Source of the DNA: an uncultured Lachnospiraceae bacterium
GTDB taxonomy: Bacteria; Bacillota; Clostridia; Lachnospirales; Lachnospiraceae
Assembly (NCBI GenBank): GCA_947626795.1
Contig: CANQTH010000030.1
Location: 1-32,185, forward strand
Length of the DNA stretch: 32,185 bases
Reading direction: 5' to 3'
The stretch's first letter is position 1. The number at the start of each line of letters is the position of its first letter. Below the pieces are notes generated by a model. It worked only from the letters and a program-made list of their open reading frames with translations, searched no databases and had not been told where the DNA came from. Below are positions 24,320-32,185 of the stretch, one piece after another. Both the position numbers and the translations under genes were made by a program.

Positions 24320-24958
24320 TCATTCTCCTTTCGAAAAGCCCTTTAATTCTGTCCTGATCTGCTCGATCAGCGCGCGCCTTCTTTCCGCGCGGATATGCTC
24401 GCTCTGCAAGATGTGATGCACCTCCTGCACGCAGGCCTCCAAGTCGTCGTTGACGACAAAATAATCATACGCCTCCACGCCCTGGGCCTCCTGCCACGCG
24501 CGGCTTAGGCGGGACGCGATGACGTCCTCCGTCTCGGTCCCGCGCCCGGTCAGACGCCGGCGCAGCTCCTCCGCGCTCGGCGGGGACACGAACAGCAGCA
24601 CCGTGTCGGGATATGCCTCCCGCACCTTTAACGCCCCCTGGATCTCAATCTCTAAGATGACGTCCTTTCCTTCTTCCAGATGGCGGAACACGTATTCCTT
24701 CGGCGTCCCGTAAGAGTGGTGGACATACCGCGCGTATTCCAGCAGCTCCTGCCGTTTCGCCATCTTTTCAAATTCCTCTTCCGTAATGAAAAAATAATCC
24801 CGCCCGTGCTCTTCCTCGGGCCGCGGGCTTCTCGTCGTCACGGAAACGCTCAATGCGTAACGCTCCGGGTATTCCTCAATGAGACGCTTCATGATCGTCC
24901 CCTTCCCCGATCCGGAGAATCCGGAAACCACGGCCAAAATGCCTTTTCTCTTCTCCAT
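24320..24958 (-). CDS. gmk: Guanylate kinase
   Basis: This enzyme phosphorylates GMP to GDP with ATP. The 212-residue protein has the P-loop SGFSGSGKGT at residues 12-21, a GMP-binding VTTRSPRPEEEHGRDYFF segment and the LEIEIQGALKV stretch of the family. The start at 24958 follows AGGAGG by 5 bases; an in-frame ATG at 25006 would overlap yicC and lacks a site. It is followed by rpoZ, a common pairing. Confidence 0.96.
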   Translation of the reverse strand: MEKRKGILAVVSGFSGSGKGTIMKRLIEEYPERYALSVSVTTRSPRPEEEHGRDYFFITEEEFEKMAKRQELLEYARYVHHSYGTPKEYVFRHLEEGKDVILEIEIQGALKVREAYPDTVLLFVSPPSAEELRRRLTGRGTETEDVIASRLSRAWQEAQGVEAYDYFVVNDDLEACVQEVHHILQSEHIRAERRRALIEQIRTELKGFSKGE

Positions 24959-24998
24959 GCCAACCTCCTGCCGCGCCTCTTTTCGCGCTATCGCCCTC

Positions 24999-25877
24999 TC
25001 ATTCAATATTCTGTATCTGCTCCCGCACCTTCTCGATATCGGTCTTCAGCTCGATCGCGATATCCGAGACTGCGAGGTCGTTCGCCTTCGACAGGATCGT
25101 GTTTGCCTCGCGGTTCATCTCCTGCGCGATGAAATCCAGCTTCCTGCCGACGCTCCCGCCCTGCAGGAGCGTGTCCTTCGTGCTTTTTATATGGCTCCTC
25201 AGCCGCACGGTCTCTTCGTCCGTGCAGATCTTATCCGCGAAAAGGGTCGTCTCCGCCACGATCCGGCTCTCGTCCGCCTGGACGTCCGCCAGCAGCTCGC
25301 TCACCTTATCCAGCAGCCTCTGGCGGTATTCGCTCACGATCTGGGGAGAACGCTCCTCGATCCGCCCTACGTATCCCTCCATCAGCTCCAGCTTGGCCAG
25401 CAGGTCCTCCCGAAGGCGGCCTCCTTCCCGCTCCCGCGCCTCCACAAACTGCTTGGCCGCGCCCCGGACTGCCTTCTCCAAAAGGTTCCAAAGCTCATCC
25501 TCATCCTCCGCGGCGGCTTCTATCGTGAAGACCTCCGGAAAGCTGGAAAGCCGCGCCGCGCTCAGCCCTTCCGGCAGGGAAAACGCCGCGGCCATCCGGC
25601 GCACATATTCCACATATTCCGCCGCCAGGCTCTCGTTGTACTTTAAAGCCGCCAGGCCTTCCGCGCCGTCCTCGTACGTGACGTAGACATCCACCTTCCC
25701 GCGCTGGATGTATTCTTTTAAGAGATTCCGAACCGCGCTCTCAAAAAAATTCAGTTTTTTCGGCGTCTTCACCGCAAGATCCAAATAGCGATGGTTCACC
25801 GCCTTTATCTCAACTGTGATCTTTCGCTGCCCGTCCGCGGCCTCATGGCGTCCGAATCCGGTCATGCTCCTTATCAT
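24999..25877 (-). CDS. yicC: YicC-family protein (endoribonuclease family)
   Basis: YicC proteins are stress-linked RNases; the B. subtilis homologue is YloC. The 292-residue protein begins MIRSMTGFGRHEA and has the IEIKAVNHRYLDL-type segment (around 22-35), an internal coiled region and the C-terminal KLDFIAQEMNREANTI block, all diagnostic. AGGAGG lies 7 bases before the ATG at 25877; longer in-frame starts run into the GC-rich leader. It is the first gene of the operon running to the coaD region. Confidence 0.94.
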   Translation of the reverse strand: MIRSMTGFGRHEAADGQRKITVEIKAVNHRYLDLAVKTPKKLNFFESAVRNLLKEYIQRGKVDVYVTYEDGAEGLAALKYNESLAAEYVEYVRRMAAAFSLPEGLSAARLSSFPEVFTIEAAAEDEDELWNLLEKAVRGAAKQFVEAREREGGRLREDLLAKLELMEGYVGRIEERSPQIVSEYRQRLLDKVSELLADVQADESRIVAETTLFADKICTDEETVRLRSHIKSTKDTLLQGGSVGRKLDFIAQEMNREANTILSKANDLAVSDIAIELKTDIEKVREQIQNIE

Positions 25878-26010
25878 AGAGATACCTCCTATCCCCCGGC
25901 CCCGCCCGATGGCTGCCGCGGGTATCCGCCCCTTCCTGCGCCGCCCGGGAACGCCGGGAATCCAGTCCCCGGCCCAGCCCCGGCCCGCGCGCATCCTTTT
26001 GAGCATTTAG

Positions 26011-26039
26011 ATTATAATGCAATTTCCAAAAATAGTCAA
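26011..26039 (-). promoter_or_regulatory. Promoter of the yicC-gmk-rpoZ operon
   Basis: On the minus strand TTGACT (26034-26039) and TATAAT (26011-26016) are spaced by 17 bases, a near-perfect sigma-A promoter. The -35 box abuts the carB stop codon (26040-26042). It yields an unusually GC-rich leader of about 125 nt before yicC. Confidence 0.85.
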
Positions 26040-29000
26040 TTACCGGATCTCCTCATGCAGGCTCTGCAGGGACTTCACCTCGCTGCTGCCATGTTCCTTC
26101 ACGGTCCGTATGCCGCTGATGGTCGCCTTCGCCGCCGCTATCGTCGTCATGTACGGGATCTTTTTCTTGATGGCGGCTTTGCGCAGGTAGCTGTCGTCCG
26201 CGTGCCTGTCCTGCCCGACCGGGGTATTGACGATGACGTCGATCTTCCCGTTCGTGATCAAGTCCAGCATATTGGGCCTGCCCTCCTGCAGCTTGCAGAC
26301 TTCCTCCGCCTCGATCCCCGCTTCCCGGATCAGCCTGCAGGTGTTCTTCGACGCGATGATCCGGAATCCGGCCTGCGCAAATTCCCGCGCGACCTCCACG
26401 ACCTCCGGCTTGTCCCGGTCGCTGACTGAGATCAGCGCCGTCCCCTCCAGCGGGAGCTTCATCTGCGCCGCCTCCTGCGCCTTGTAGAACGCTTCCCCAT
26501 AGGAGGCCGCAAGCCCCAGCACTTCCCCTGTGGAACGCATTTCCGGCCCAAGCACCGGATCCACCTCCTGGAACATATTGAAGGGGAAGATGGATTCCTT
26601 CACGCCGTAATAAGGGATCGTCCGCTCCTTTAAGCCCGGGACGGGGGACGGCCGCCCGGTCAGCTCCGACGTCACGATGTCGATCGCCAGCGGCACCATA
26701 CGGATGCCGCACACCTTGGACACCAGCGGCACTGTCCTGGACGCCCTCGGGTTGGCTTCCAGCACGAACACCTTGCCGTCCTCGATGGCGTACTGCATGT
26801 TCATGAGGCCTTTTACGTGCATCTCTTCCGCGATCTTGCGGGTATATTCCTTGATCGTCCGGACATTTTCCTCGGAGATATGCTTAGAAGGCACGATGCA
26901 GGCGGAATCCCCGGAATGCACGCCCGCCAGCTCGATATGCTCCATAACGGCCGGGACAAACGCGTGCGTCCCGTCGCTGACGGCGTCCGCCTCGCATTCT
27001 GTCGCGTGTCCCAAGAAGCGGTCGATCAGGATCGGGCGGTCCGGCGTTACGCCGACGGCCGCCTCCATATACCCAACCATGCTGTCCGCGTCGTACACCA
27101 CTTCCATCCCGCGCCCGCCCAGCACATAAGAGGGGCGCACCATGACCGGATACCCGATCCGCTCCGCGATCTGCAGCGCTTCCCCGACATTGACCGCCAT
27201 CCCGGACTCCGGCATCGGGATCCCAAGCTTGTCCATCATCGTGCGGAACTGATCGCGGTCCTCCGCCAGATCGATGACCGAGGGAGCTGTCCCTAAGATC
27301 CGCACGCCGTTTTTCTCCAGGTCGGCCGCCAGGTTCAAGGGCGTCTGCCCGCCAAACTGCGCGATGACGCCGACCGGATTTTCCTTCTTGTAGATGCTCA
27401 GCACATCTTCTAACGTCAGCGGCTCAAAATAAAGCTTGTCGGACGTGTCGTAATCGGTCGAAACCGTCTCCGGGTTGCAGTTCACGATGATCGTCTCGAA
27501 CCCGAGCTTCTTTAACGCGAGGGACGCGTGGACGCAGCAATAGTCAAATTCGATGCCCTGCCCGATGCGGTTCGGCCCGCCGCCTAAGATCATGACCTTC
27601 GGCTTCCCTTCCGACACCGGATTCTTGTCCTTCGCGTTATATGTGGAATAATAATACGCGCTGTCCTCCGTCCCGCTCACATGGACGCCTTCCCAGGCTT
27701 CCTCCACGCCTAATGAGATCCTCTTTTCCCGGATCTTGTCTTCCGGCACTTCCAGCAGCTCGCTCAAATATTTATCGGAAAAGCCATGTCTTTTCGCCGA
27801 AGCCAGCGCCTCGTCGGACGGGAGCCGCCCCCGCGCGCCCAGCAGTGCCTCCTCTTCTTCCACAAGTTCTTTCATCTGCCCCAAGAAATACAGCTTGATC
27901 TTCGTGATCTCATGGATCTCTTCCGGGGACGCCCCTTTGCGCAGCGCCTCGTAGATCATGAAATACCGCTCGCTGGACGGCGTGGCCAGGCATCTGAGCA
28001 ATTCTTCCTTCGTCCTGTCCCCAAAATCCTTCGCATGTCCCAGACCGTAACGCCCGTTCTCCAGGCTGCGGATCGCCTTTTGGAAGGCTTCCTTGAAATT
28101 CTTGCCGATGCTCATGACCTCGCCCACCGCGCGCATCTGCGTGCCGAGCTTGTCCTCCACGCCGCGGAATTTTTCAAACGCCCACCGCGCGAATTTGATC
28201 ACCACATAATCTCCATCCGGCGCATACTTGTCCAGCGTCCCGTATTTCCCGCAGGGGATCTCGGATAACGTAAGGCCCGACGCAAGCATCGCGGACACGA
28301 GCGCGATCGGAAATCCCGTCGCCTTCGAGGCCAGCGCGGAGGAGCGGGACGTCCTGGGGTTGATCTCGATGACGACGTCGCGGTCCGTCTTGGGATCGTG
28401 CGCCCATTGGACGTTCGTGCCGCCGATGACCTGGATGGACTCCACGATCCGATAGGATTTTTCCTGCAGGCGCTTCTGCACCTCCTCCGAGATCGTGAGC
28501 ATCGGCGCGGAGCAGAAGGAATCCCCGGTATGCACGCCCATCGGGTCTATGTTCTCAATGAAGCAGACCGTGATCATGTTGTTGTCCGCGTCGCGCACGA
28601 CCTCAAGCTCCAGCTCTTCCCAGCCTAAGACAGATTCCTCGACCAGCACCTGCCCGACCAGGCTCGCCTGCAGCCCCCGCGCGCAGACGGTCCTTAGCTC
28701 TTCCACGTTGTACACGAGCCCGCCGCCCGCGCCGCCCATCGTATAGGCCGGACGCAAAACGACCGGATATCCCAGCTCATCCGCGATCTTCTCCGCCTCT
28801 TCCACGGAATAAGCGACCTCGCTTCTCGCCATCTCGATCCCAAGGCTGTCCATCGTATGCTTAAACTCGATCCGGTCCTCCCCTCGCTCGATCGCGTCCA
28901 CCTGCACGCCGATGACCTGCACGCCGTACTTCTCCAAAACGCCGTTCTTCGCAAGCTCAGAGCATAAGTTCAAGCCCGACTGCCCGCCGAGGTTCGGCAG

Positions 29001-29258
29001 CAGCGCGTCCGGCCTTTCCTTCGCGATGATCTGCTCCATGCGCGCGGCATTGAGCGGCTCGATATAGGTGACGTCCGCGATCTCCGGATCCGTCATGATG
29101 GTCGCCGGGTTCGAGTTTACCAGCACGATCTCATATCCCAGGCTCCGAAGCGCCTTGCACGCCTGCGTCCCGGAATAGTCAAACTCGCACGCCTGCCCGA
29201 TGATGATCGGGCCGGAACCGATGATCAGTACTTTGTGGATATCTTTTCTTTGAGACAT
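26040..29258 (-). CDS. carB: Carbamoyl-phosphate synthase large subunit
   Basis: CarB makes carbamoyl phosphate from bicarbonate, ammonia delivered by the CarA glutaminase, and two ATP, for arginine and pyrimidine synthesis. The 1,072-residue protein has the two homologous ATP-grasp halves (IIGSGPIIIGQACEFDYSG near the start, and ILGGGPNRIGQGIEFDYC in the second half) and a C-terminal MGS-like allosteric domain (SVSDRDK onwards). GGAGGAG is well spaced before ATG 29258; the frame extends upstream to 29351 but that stretch is a terminator hairpin. carA, usually upstream, is not present. Confidence 0.97.
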   Translation of the reverse strand: MSQRKDIHKVLIIGSGPIIIGQACEFDYSGTQACKALRSLGYEIVLVNSNPATIMTDPEIADVTYIEPLNAARMEQIIAKERPDALLPNLGGQSGLNLCSELAKNGVLEKYGVQVIGVQVDAIERGEDRIEFKHTMDSLGIEMARSEVAYSVEEAEKIADELGYPVVLRPAYTMGGAGGGLVYNVEELRTVCARGLQASLVGQVLVEESVLGWEELELEVVRDADNNMITVCFIENIDPMGVHTGDSFCSAPMLTISEEVQKRLQEKSYRIVESIQVIGGTNVQWAHDPKTDRDVVIEINPRTSRSSALASKATGFPIALVSAMLASGLTLSEIPCGKYGTLDKYAPDGDYVVIKFARWAFEKFRGVEDKLGTQMRAVGEVMSIGKNFKEAFQKAIRSLENGRYGLGHAKDFGDRTKEELLRCLATPSSERYFMIYEALRKGASPEEIHEITKIKLYFLGQMKELVEEEEALLGARGRLPSDEALASAKRHGFSDKYLSELLEVPEDKIREKRISLGVEEAWEGVHVSGTEDSAYYYSTYNAKDKNPVSEGKPKVMILGGGPNRIGQGIEFDYCCVHASLALKKLGFETIIVNCNPETVSTDYDTSDKLYFEPLTLEDVLSIYKKENPVGVIAQFGGQTPLNLAADLEKNGVRILGTAPSVIDLAEDRDQFRTMMDKLGIPMPESGMAVNVGEALQIAERIGYPVMVRPSYVLGGRGMEVVYDADSMVGYMEAAVGVTPDRPILIDRFLGHATECEADAVSDGTHAFVPAVMEHIELAGVHSGDSACIVPSKHISEENVRTIKEYTRKIAEEMHVKGLMNMQYAIEDGKVFVLEANPRASRTVPLVSKVCGIRMVPLAIDIVTSELTGRPSPVPGLKERTIPYYGVKESIFPFNMFQEVDPVLGPEMRSTGEVLGLAASYGEAFYKAQEAAQMKLPLEGTALISVSDRDKPEVVEVAREFAQAGFRIIASKNTCRLIREAGIEAEEVCKLQEGRPNMLDLITNGKIDVIVNTPVGQDRHADDSYLRKAAIKKKIPYMTTIAAAKATISGIRTVKEHGSSEVKSLQSLHEEIR

Positions 29259-29300
29259 ATCGCTCCTCCTCGTATCTTGAAAAATTGCATGGATATTTTT

Positions 29301-29329
29301 ATTATACAGGAAAAAAGATGCAGAAGCAA
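29301..29329 (-). promoter_or_regulatory. Promoter of carB
   Basis: On the minus strand TTGCTT (29324-29329) and TATAAT (29301-29306) are spaced by 17 bases. The -35 box lies in the terminator hairpin upstream. The leader would be about 36 nt, too short for a PyrR attenuator. Confidence 0.7.
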
Positions 29330-29348
29330 TGCGCTTTCTGCATCTTTT
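29311..29348 (-). terminator. Rho-independent terminator upstream of carB
   Basis: A 13-bp perfect stem (29313-29325 with 29336-29348) and a 10-base loop end in a run of six T on the minus strand. It would stop transcription coming from the amidotransferase and HipA remnant. Confidence 0.85.
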
Positions 29349-29369
29349 CACGTCTTTTCACGTCTTCTT

Positions 29370-29921
29370 TATTTAACGCCTTAAAAATCTTTTTTATTCC
29401 GATCCTTTCTGCGGCCTGCAGAAGATCCTCTCTTGTAATTTTATCCGCCTTGCCATTTATGAGCATCTGATGCGCGCTTACCCATGTGCTGTTTTTGTTA
29501 TAAGAAAATGTCACGTCATATGCGGCGCGCCAAATGCCATACGCCTTTTTTGTCCATTAAAAATGTTATATTCTTTGTATGGTCATCATAATTTTTCGCA
29601 TACTCGTTAAACACCATTCTTTGATATAACTGCAAAAAGCCGCCATGGGAAAGCTCTAATTTTCTCATATGAATACGTTCTCGGCAAATTGAAATCCATA
29701 TGCGCGATCGTGCATAGGCTCTGCATATGAAGCTTTTCCCCCTTAGCGCCTTCGCGGTCAAACCTCTTCGTCATAAAATGCGCCCTTCCATTTTCTTCAT
29801 GCAGCCGACATTCGCTCATTTCTATTCCCGCCGCTTTCGCCATAAGATAATACGCGTATTCAATTTTTGTATATTCTTTGCCATCGGGAGTTATAAACTG
29901 CAATCTTCCATGCAAAGCAAA
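29370..29921 (-). pseudogene. Decayed HipA-like kinase gene
   Basis: The stretch between carB and the next gene encodes pieces of a HipA-type serine/threonine kinase (toxin of HipBA-like systems) in shifting frames. The first piece (about 29921-29665) has IEYAYYLMAKAAGIEMSEC and ENGRAHFMTKRFDREG. The second (about 29670-29520) has the kinase core YDDHTKNITFLMDKKGVWHLA. The third (about 29530-29370) has YNKNSTWVSAHQMLINGK. At about 29527-29533 one extra base breaks what would read LAPAYDVTFSY, and another shift with loss of sequence lies near 29665. The N-terminal half is gone. No hipB is seen. The region is more AT-rich than its surroundings. Confidence 0.8.
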
Positions 29922-29931
29922 ACGGTTCCGA

Positions 29932-30645
29932 TCAGCCCTCCCTTTTTGCCTTCCGGATAAACTCGGAAAAGATCGTCCTGCTGCTTTCGTCCGTCCGATA
30001 CGAAAATTCCGGATGCCACTGTATTCCCCAGATAAAGCTCTTTTCCGGGACGCATGCCGCCTCGACCAGGCCATCCTCCGAGATTGCCATGGCGAGCAGT
30101 TTCGGAGCTAACACGCGGATCGCCTGATGGTGGTAGCTGTTCACCATCAGGGTTTTCTTTTGCAGCAGCTCATGCAGCGGGCTATGCTCGACCAGATTTA
30201 CGGAATGGGTTGGCGCGTCATAGGGCGGCGGCTGATGATGCCCTATATCCGAAGGATGCTCCGAGGGCAGATCCTGATACAGCGTCCCGCCCATGAGGAC
30301 GTTGAGCAGTTGTATGCCCCGGCATATCCCAAGAAGCGGCTTGTCCTTTTCATACGCCATCCGAAATAACATCGCCTCCATCTCATCGCGCCCGCTGCAG
30401 CATGGGCCGCATTTTTCCGAGCGTTCCTGCGCGTACAGATCGGGAGAGACGTCCTGCCCTCCGGTATATAAAAACCCGTCCATTTCCTCCGCGATCTGCC
30501 ATAATTCCTCTTTCCCGGACGTCAGCGGGAGCATGACGGGAATCCCGCCCGCCTGCCCGATCCCCTCCATATAGCCCGGGAGCATCCAATAACTCTGCCT
30601 CTCTTCATCCACTAACGGGATCAGCCCGATCATTGGTTTTCGCAT
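29932..30645 (-). CDS. Class I glutamine-amidotransferase-like hydrolase (peptidase C26)
   Basis: This 237-residue cytosolic enzyme resembles PuuD, which hydrolyses gamma-glutamyl-GABA, and other gamma-glutamyl hydrolases. The catalytic cysteine is C108 in LGICRGIQ and the His-Glu pair is H211-x-E213 in WGIQWHPEF; GGQDVSP near 62-68 is also typical. The start at 30645 follows a GGAAGG site; an ATG at 30666 lies upstream of it without a better site. It stands alone, with a decayed hipA downstream, so no pathway can be assigned. Confidence 0.88.
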   Translation of the reverse strand: MRKPMIGLIPLVDEERQSYWMLPGYMEGIGQAGGIPVMLPLTSGKEELWQIAEEMDGFLYTGGQDVSPDLYAQERSEKCGPCCSGRDEMEAMLFRMAYEKDKPLLGICRGIQLLNVLMGGTLYQDLPSEHPSDIGHHQPPPYDAPTHSVNLVEHSPLHELLQKKTLMVNSYHHQAIRVLAPKLLAMAISEDGLVEAACVPEKSFIWGIQWHPEFSYRTDESSRTIFSEFIRKAKREG

Positions 30646-30698
30646 CGCTTTTCCTTCCTTTCTCATGTTTTCACGCTACGGCGCTCAAGATCCGAGCC

Positions 30699-30743
30699 GC
30701 AACAGTTCAGCCCAGGGCTCGCCTGCGAGTCCTGCGTAAAATA
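30699..30743 (+). repeat. Partial copy of the palindromic MITE-like repeat
   Basis: The first 14 bases match the terminal repeat of the 20717-20862 element at 13 positions, and 16 bases (AACAGTTCAGCCCAGG) are identical to its minus-strand end. An adjacent AGGGCTCGC/GCGAGTCCT hairpin corresponds to the GGACTT stem of the full element. No second terminal repeat is seen. Confidence 0.65.
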
Positions 30744-30810
30744 GCAAAAAGCGCCCTGCCGCTGTAGAACGCCTTTGTCCTTAGAACCTATATGCCGCAT
30801 CCTTGCGGAG

Positions 30811-31803
30811 CTACTTTTTCCACCATTTCGCGATCCATTTCCCGGACGCCGACAGATCCCCCTTCCTGATCCCCTTCGTCTTCCGGCAGTCCGGCCGGAT
30901 CAGCGCGGACGTCTCATTTTTATTGGAAACGTTCCACGCCACATACCCAATCTTGTATTTCTTCAAAAGCTTCATCCATGCCGTCCCGCTCGCGCCGTCG
31001 ATCGCCCCGCTGCCGGACGCGTCGCACACGCTAAATTCCGTCACCAGGATCGGCAGGCCCATGCCGCGCGCCGCCGACAGCTTGTCGCGCAGCCAGCCCG
31101 TATGCGTCGCCGCGTAAAAATGGAGCGCATAGGCGATATTTTTCTGCTTCAGCGGCTTCTGCGCCGCGAGGTCGACGTCCTGCGACCAGGTCGGCGTGCC
31201 GACGATAATGATATTTTTCTTGTCGTGCTTCCGGATCTTTTTTATCACCTTATTGGCATACGGGCGGATGTCCCTCTCCCACGTCACGTCGCCGTTCGGC
31301 TCGTTGCAGATCTCATAAAGGACGTTTTTCTGCTTCTTATACTTCTTCGCAAAGTAATTGAAGAACGAAAGCGCCTGTTTCTGGTAAGTCTTTGGATTGC
31401 CGTCGCTTAGGATATGCCAGTCGATGATGACGTACATCCCAAGCTCCGTCGCATATCTCACGCCTTTTTCCACCGTCGGGTACAGGCTCTTGGAATAGCC
31501 CGCGTTCGGGTCGCTGTAAAACGCCAGGCGGATGACGTTCACTCCCATCTTGCGGAAGCTCTTAAAACAGGATTTGTTGACATACTGCGGATACCACGCA
31601 AGCCCATGCGTGCTGACGCCCTTGAGCTGCACGGGCTTCCCCTTTTCATTCACGATATCCGTGCCGGACACTGAAAGCCGCCCCCATTTCTCAAGCGGCG
31701 TCGCCGCGTGGGCGGTCGTCTTTCCCATGCACAGGAAAAGAGCGGCCAAAAAGGCGCATACGCAGGGCAGCAAAAATAAGTTTCTCTTTCTTCCTTTTAT
31801 CAT
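30811..31803 (-). CDS. Secreted glycoside hydrolase family 5 endoglucanase-like
   Basis: This 330-residue protein should hydrolyse beta-1,4-linked glucan or a related plant polysaccharide outside the cell. A signal peptide (about 1-33, ending AHA) has a basic start and hydrophobic core. The GH5 acid/base Glu is E168 in YEICNEPNG and the nucleophile is E256 in LVTEFSVCD; VIRLAFYSD and DWHILSDG are other family landmarks. No carbohydrate-binding module, dockerin or sorting signal is present. AAGGA precedes the ATG. It lies downstream of the tRNA gene after two terminator-like hairpins and has no obvious operon partner. Confidence 0.92.
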   Translation of the reverse strand: MIKGRKRNLFLLPCVCAFLAALFLCMGKTTAHAATPLEKWGRLSVSGTDIVNEKGKPVQLKGVSTHGLAWYPQYVNKSCFKSFRKMGVNVIRLAFYSDPNAGYSKSLYPTVEKGVRYATELGMYVIIDWHILSDGNPKTYQKQALSFFNYFAKKYKKQKNVLYEICNEPNGDVTWERDIRPYANKVIKKIRKHDKKNIIIVGTPTWSQDVDLAAQKPLKQKNIAYALHFYAATHTGWLRDKLSAARGMGLPILVTEFSVCDASGSGAIDGASGTAWMKLLKKYKIGYVAWNVSNKNETSALIRPDCRKTKGIRKGDLSASGKWIAKWWKK

Positions 31804-31879
31804 ATCAAAGTTCCTTTCTGCGAGCCGCGCGTCCGCTTAGATTTTGCTTCATGGAAATTTGACGGAATTTCTCATGATA

Positions 31880-31906
31880 AGAAAAAGAACGTGAATGCAT
31901 CACGTC
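31880..31906 (-). terminator. Second terminator-like hairpin after tRNA-Ala
   Basis: ACGTGA (31889-31894) and TCACGT (31900-31905) form a 6-bp stem with a 5-base loop, followed on the minus strand by TCTTTTTCTT. Confidence 0.6.
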
Positions 31907-31934
31907 CATAAATCCAGCGCGGGTTTCCGATCGT

Positions 31935-31956
31935 CAAAAATGAAAGCGGCCCGCTT
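31935..31956 (-). terminator. Terminator-like hairpin directly after tRNA-Ala
   Basis: A short AAGCG/CGCTT stem with a 3-base loop is followed on the minus strand by TTCATTTTTGA. It lies 14 bases past the tRNA 3' end. Confidence 0.55.
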
Positions 31957-31969
31957 ATCTTAAAAAGAA

Positions 31970-32042
31970 TGGAGCATACGGGATTCGAACCCGTGGCCTC
32001 TACAATGCGAATGTAACGCGCTCCCAACTGCGCTAATGCCCC
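31970..32042 (-). tRNA. tRNA-Ala (CGC anticodon)
   Basis: The 73-nt sequence folds as a complete cloverleaf with acceptor GGGGCAT/ATGCTCC, D-arm GCGC/GCGC, anticodon stem TTACA/TGTAG and T-arm ACGGG-TTCGAAT-CCCGT. The 7-base anticodon loop TTCGCAT gives anticodon CGC, reading GCG. The acceptor has a G3:U70 pair, the main alanine identity element. No CCA is encoded. A promoter ends 9 bases before it. Confidence 0.93.
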
Positions 32043-32051
32043 AGTGACTTT

Positions 32052-32081
32052 ATTATAGCACACGTTCATGCCAAATGGCAA
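32052..32081 (-). promoter_or_regulatory. Promoter of tRNA-Ala
   Basis: On the minus strand TTGCCA (32076-32081) and TATAAT (32052-32057) are spaced by 18 bases, directly upstream of the tRNA. Confidence 0.75.
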
Positions 32082-32107
32082 GAGTTATTTTCAATTTTTA
32101 CGAAATT

Positions 32108-32143
32108 AAAAAAGTCAAGCATTAAATGTCATGCTTTTAATGC
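32108..32143 (-). terminator. Possible terminator of a gene beyond the right edge
   Basis: GCATTAAA (32119-32126) and TTTAATGC (32136-32143) form an 8-bp stem with a 9-base loop, followed on the minus strand by TTGAC and a run of six T. The remaining bases to the window edge are AT-rich and hold no visible gene. Confidence 0.45.
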
Positions 32144-32185
32144 AAAATATCACTTTCAGCGTTTTGCACAGTTCTTTGTATTGTT

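Noticed and set aside
29259-29351. N-terminal extension of CarB from an upstream ATG
   Set aside because: The extra 31 residues come from the terminator hairpin and promoter, and the ATG at 29258 has a strong ribosome site and begins at the usual family N-terminus.

Overview
The window looks like chromosomal DNA of a GC-rich member of the Clostridia, most likely a Lachnospiraceae-type gut or rumen anaerobe. The evidence is the Firmicutes gene order (yicC-gmk-rpoZ-rimO-pgsA-cinA-rsmD-coaD), strong purine-rich ribosome binding sites, a YlbJ-type sporulation membrane protein with a sigma-E-like promoter, ferredoxin-dependent 2-oxoacid metabolism, and a tRNA gene without an encoded CCA. Taxonomy is an inference from content only.

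Layout: 36-1739 holds scpA and a metallophosphoesterase on the minus strand. From 1822 to 11490 lies a D-Ala-D-Ala carboxypeptidase (DacA/DacF family) gene cut in two by an 8,301-bp element. The element is bounded by a 12-bp direct repeat (2388-2399 and 10689-10700), and joining the gene halves across one repeat restores the reading frame exactly just after the SxN motif. The element carries a large serine recombinase, an unlisted 34-codon ORF overlapping its start, and a metabolic cargo: an acyl-CoA synthetase, an amidohydrolase, a phenylacetate-CoA ligase and indolepyruvate:ferredoxin oxidoreductase (iorA, iorB). It is a compact intragenic element, resembling skin-type intervening elements in architecture, with aryl-acetate/aryl-pyruvate metabolism as payload. 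This is the main discovery candidate.

From 11535 to 17906 come cardiolipin synthase, a second interrupted gene, then rsuA, an M23 peptidase and pepD. The second interrupted gene is a subtilase split between its Asp and His catalytic motifs by a 657-bp insertion that holds one small helical protein gene; joining at a shared GGGGC again restores the frame. ylbJ (17982-18896) runs the other way. From 25877 down to 18973 is a long housekeeping operon: yicC, gmk, rpoZ, rimO, pgsA, cinA, rsmD, coaD and a coiled-coil protein. A 146-bp palindromic MITE-like element with a clear 8-bp target duplication has inserted at the cinA stop codon and separates cinA from rsmD.

From 26040 to the end are carB (without carA), a decayed HipA-like gene, a class I glutamine-amidotransferase-type hydrolase, a secreted GH5 glucanase and tRNA-Ala(CGC). 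Coordinates and motifs were read by eye; homology names come from motif recognition and were not checked by database search.
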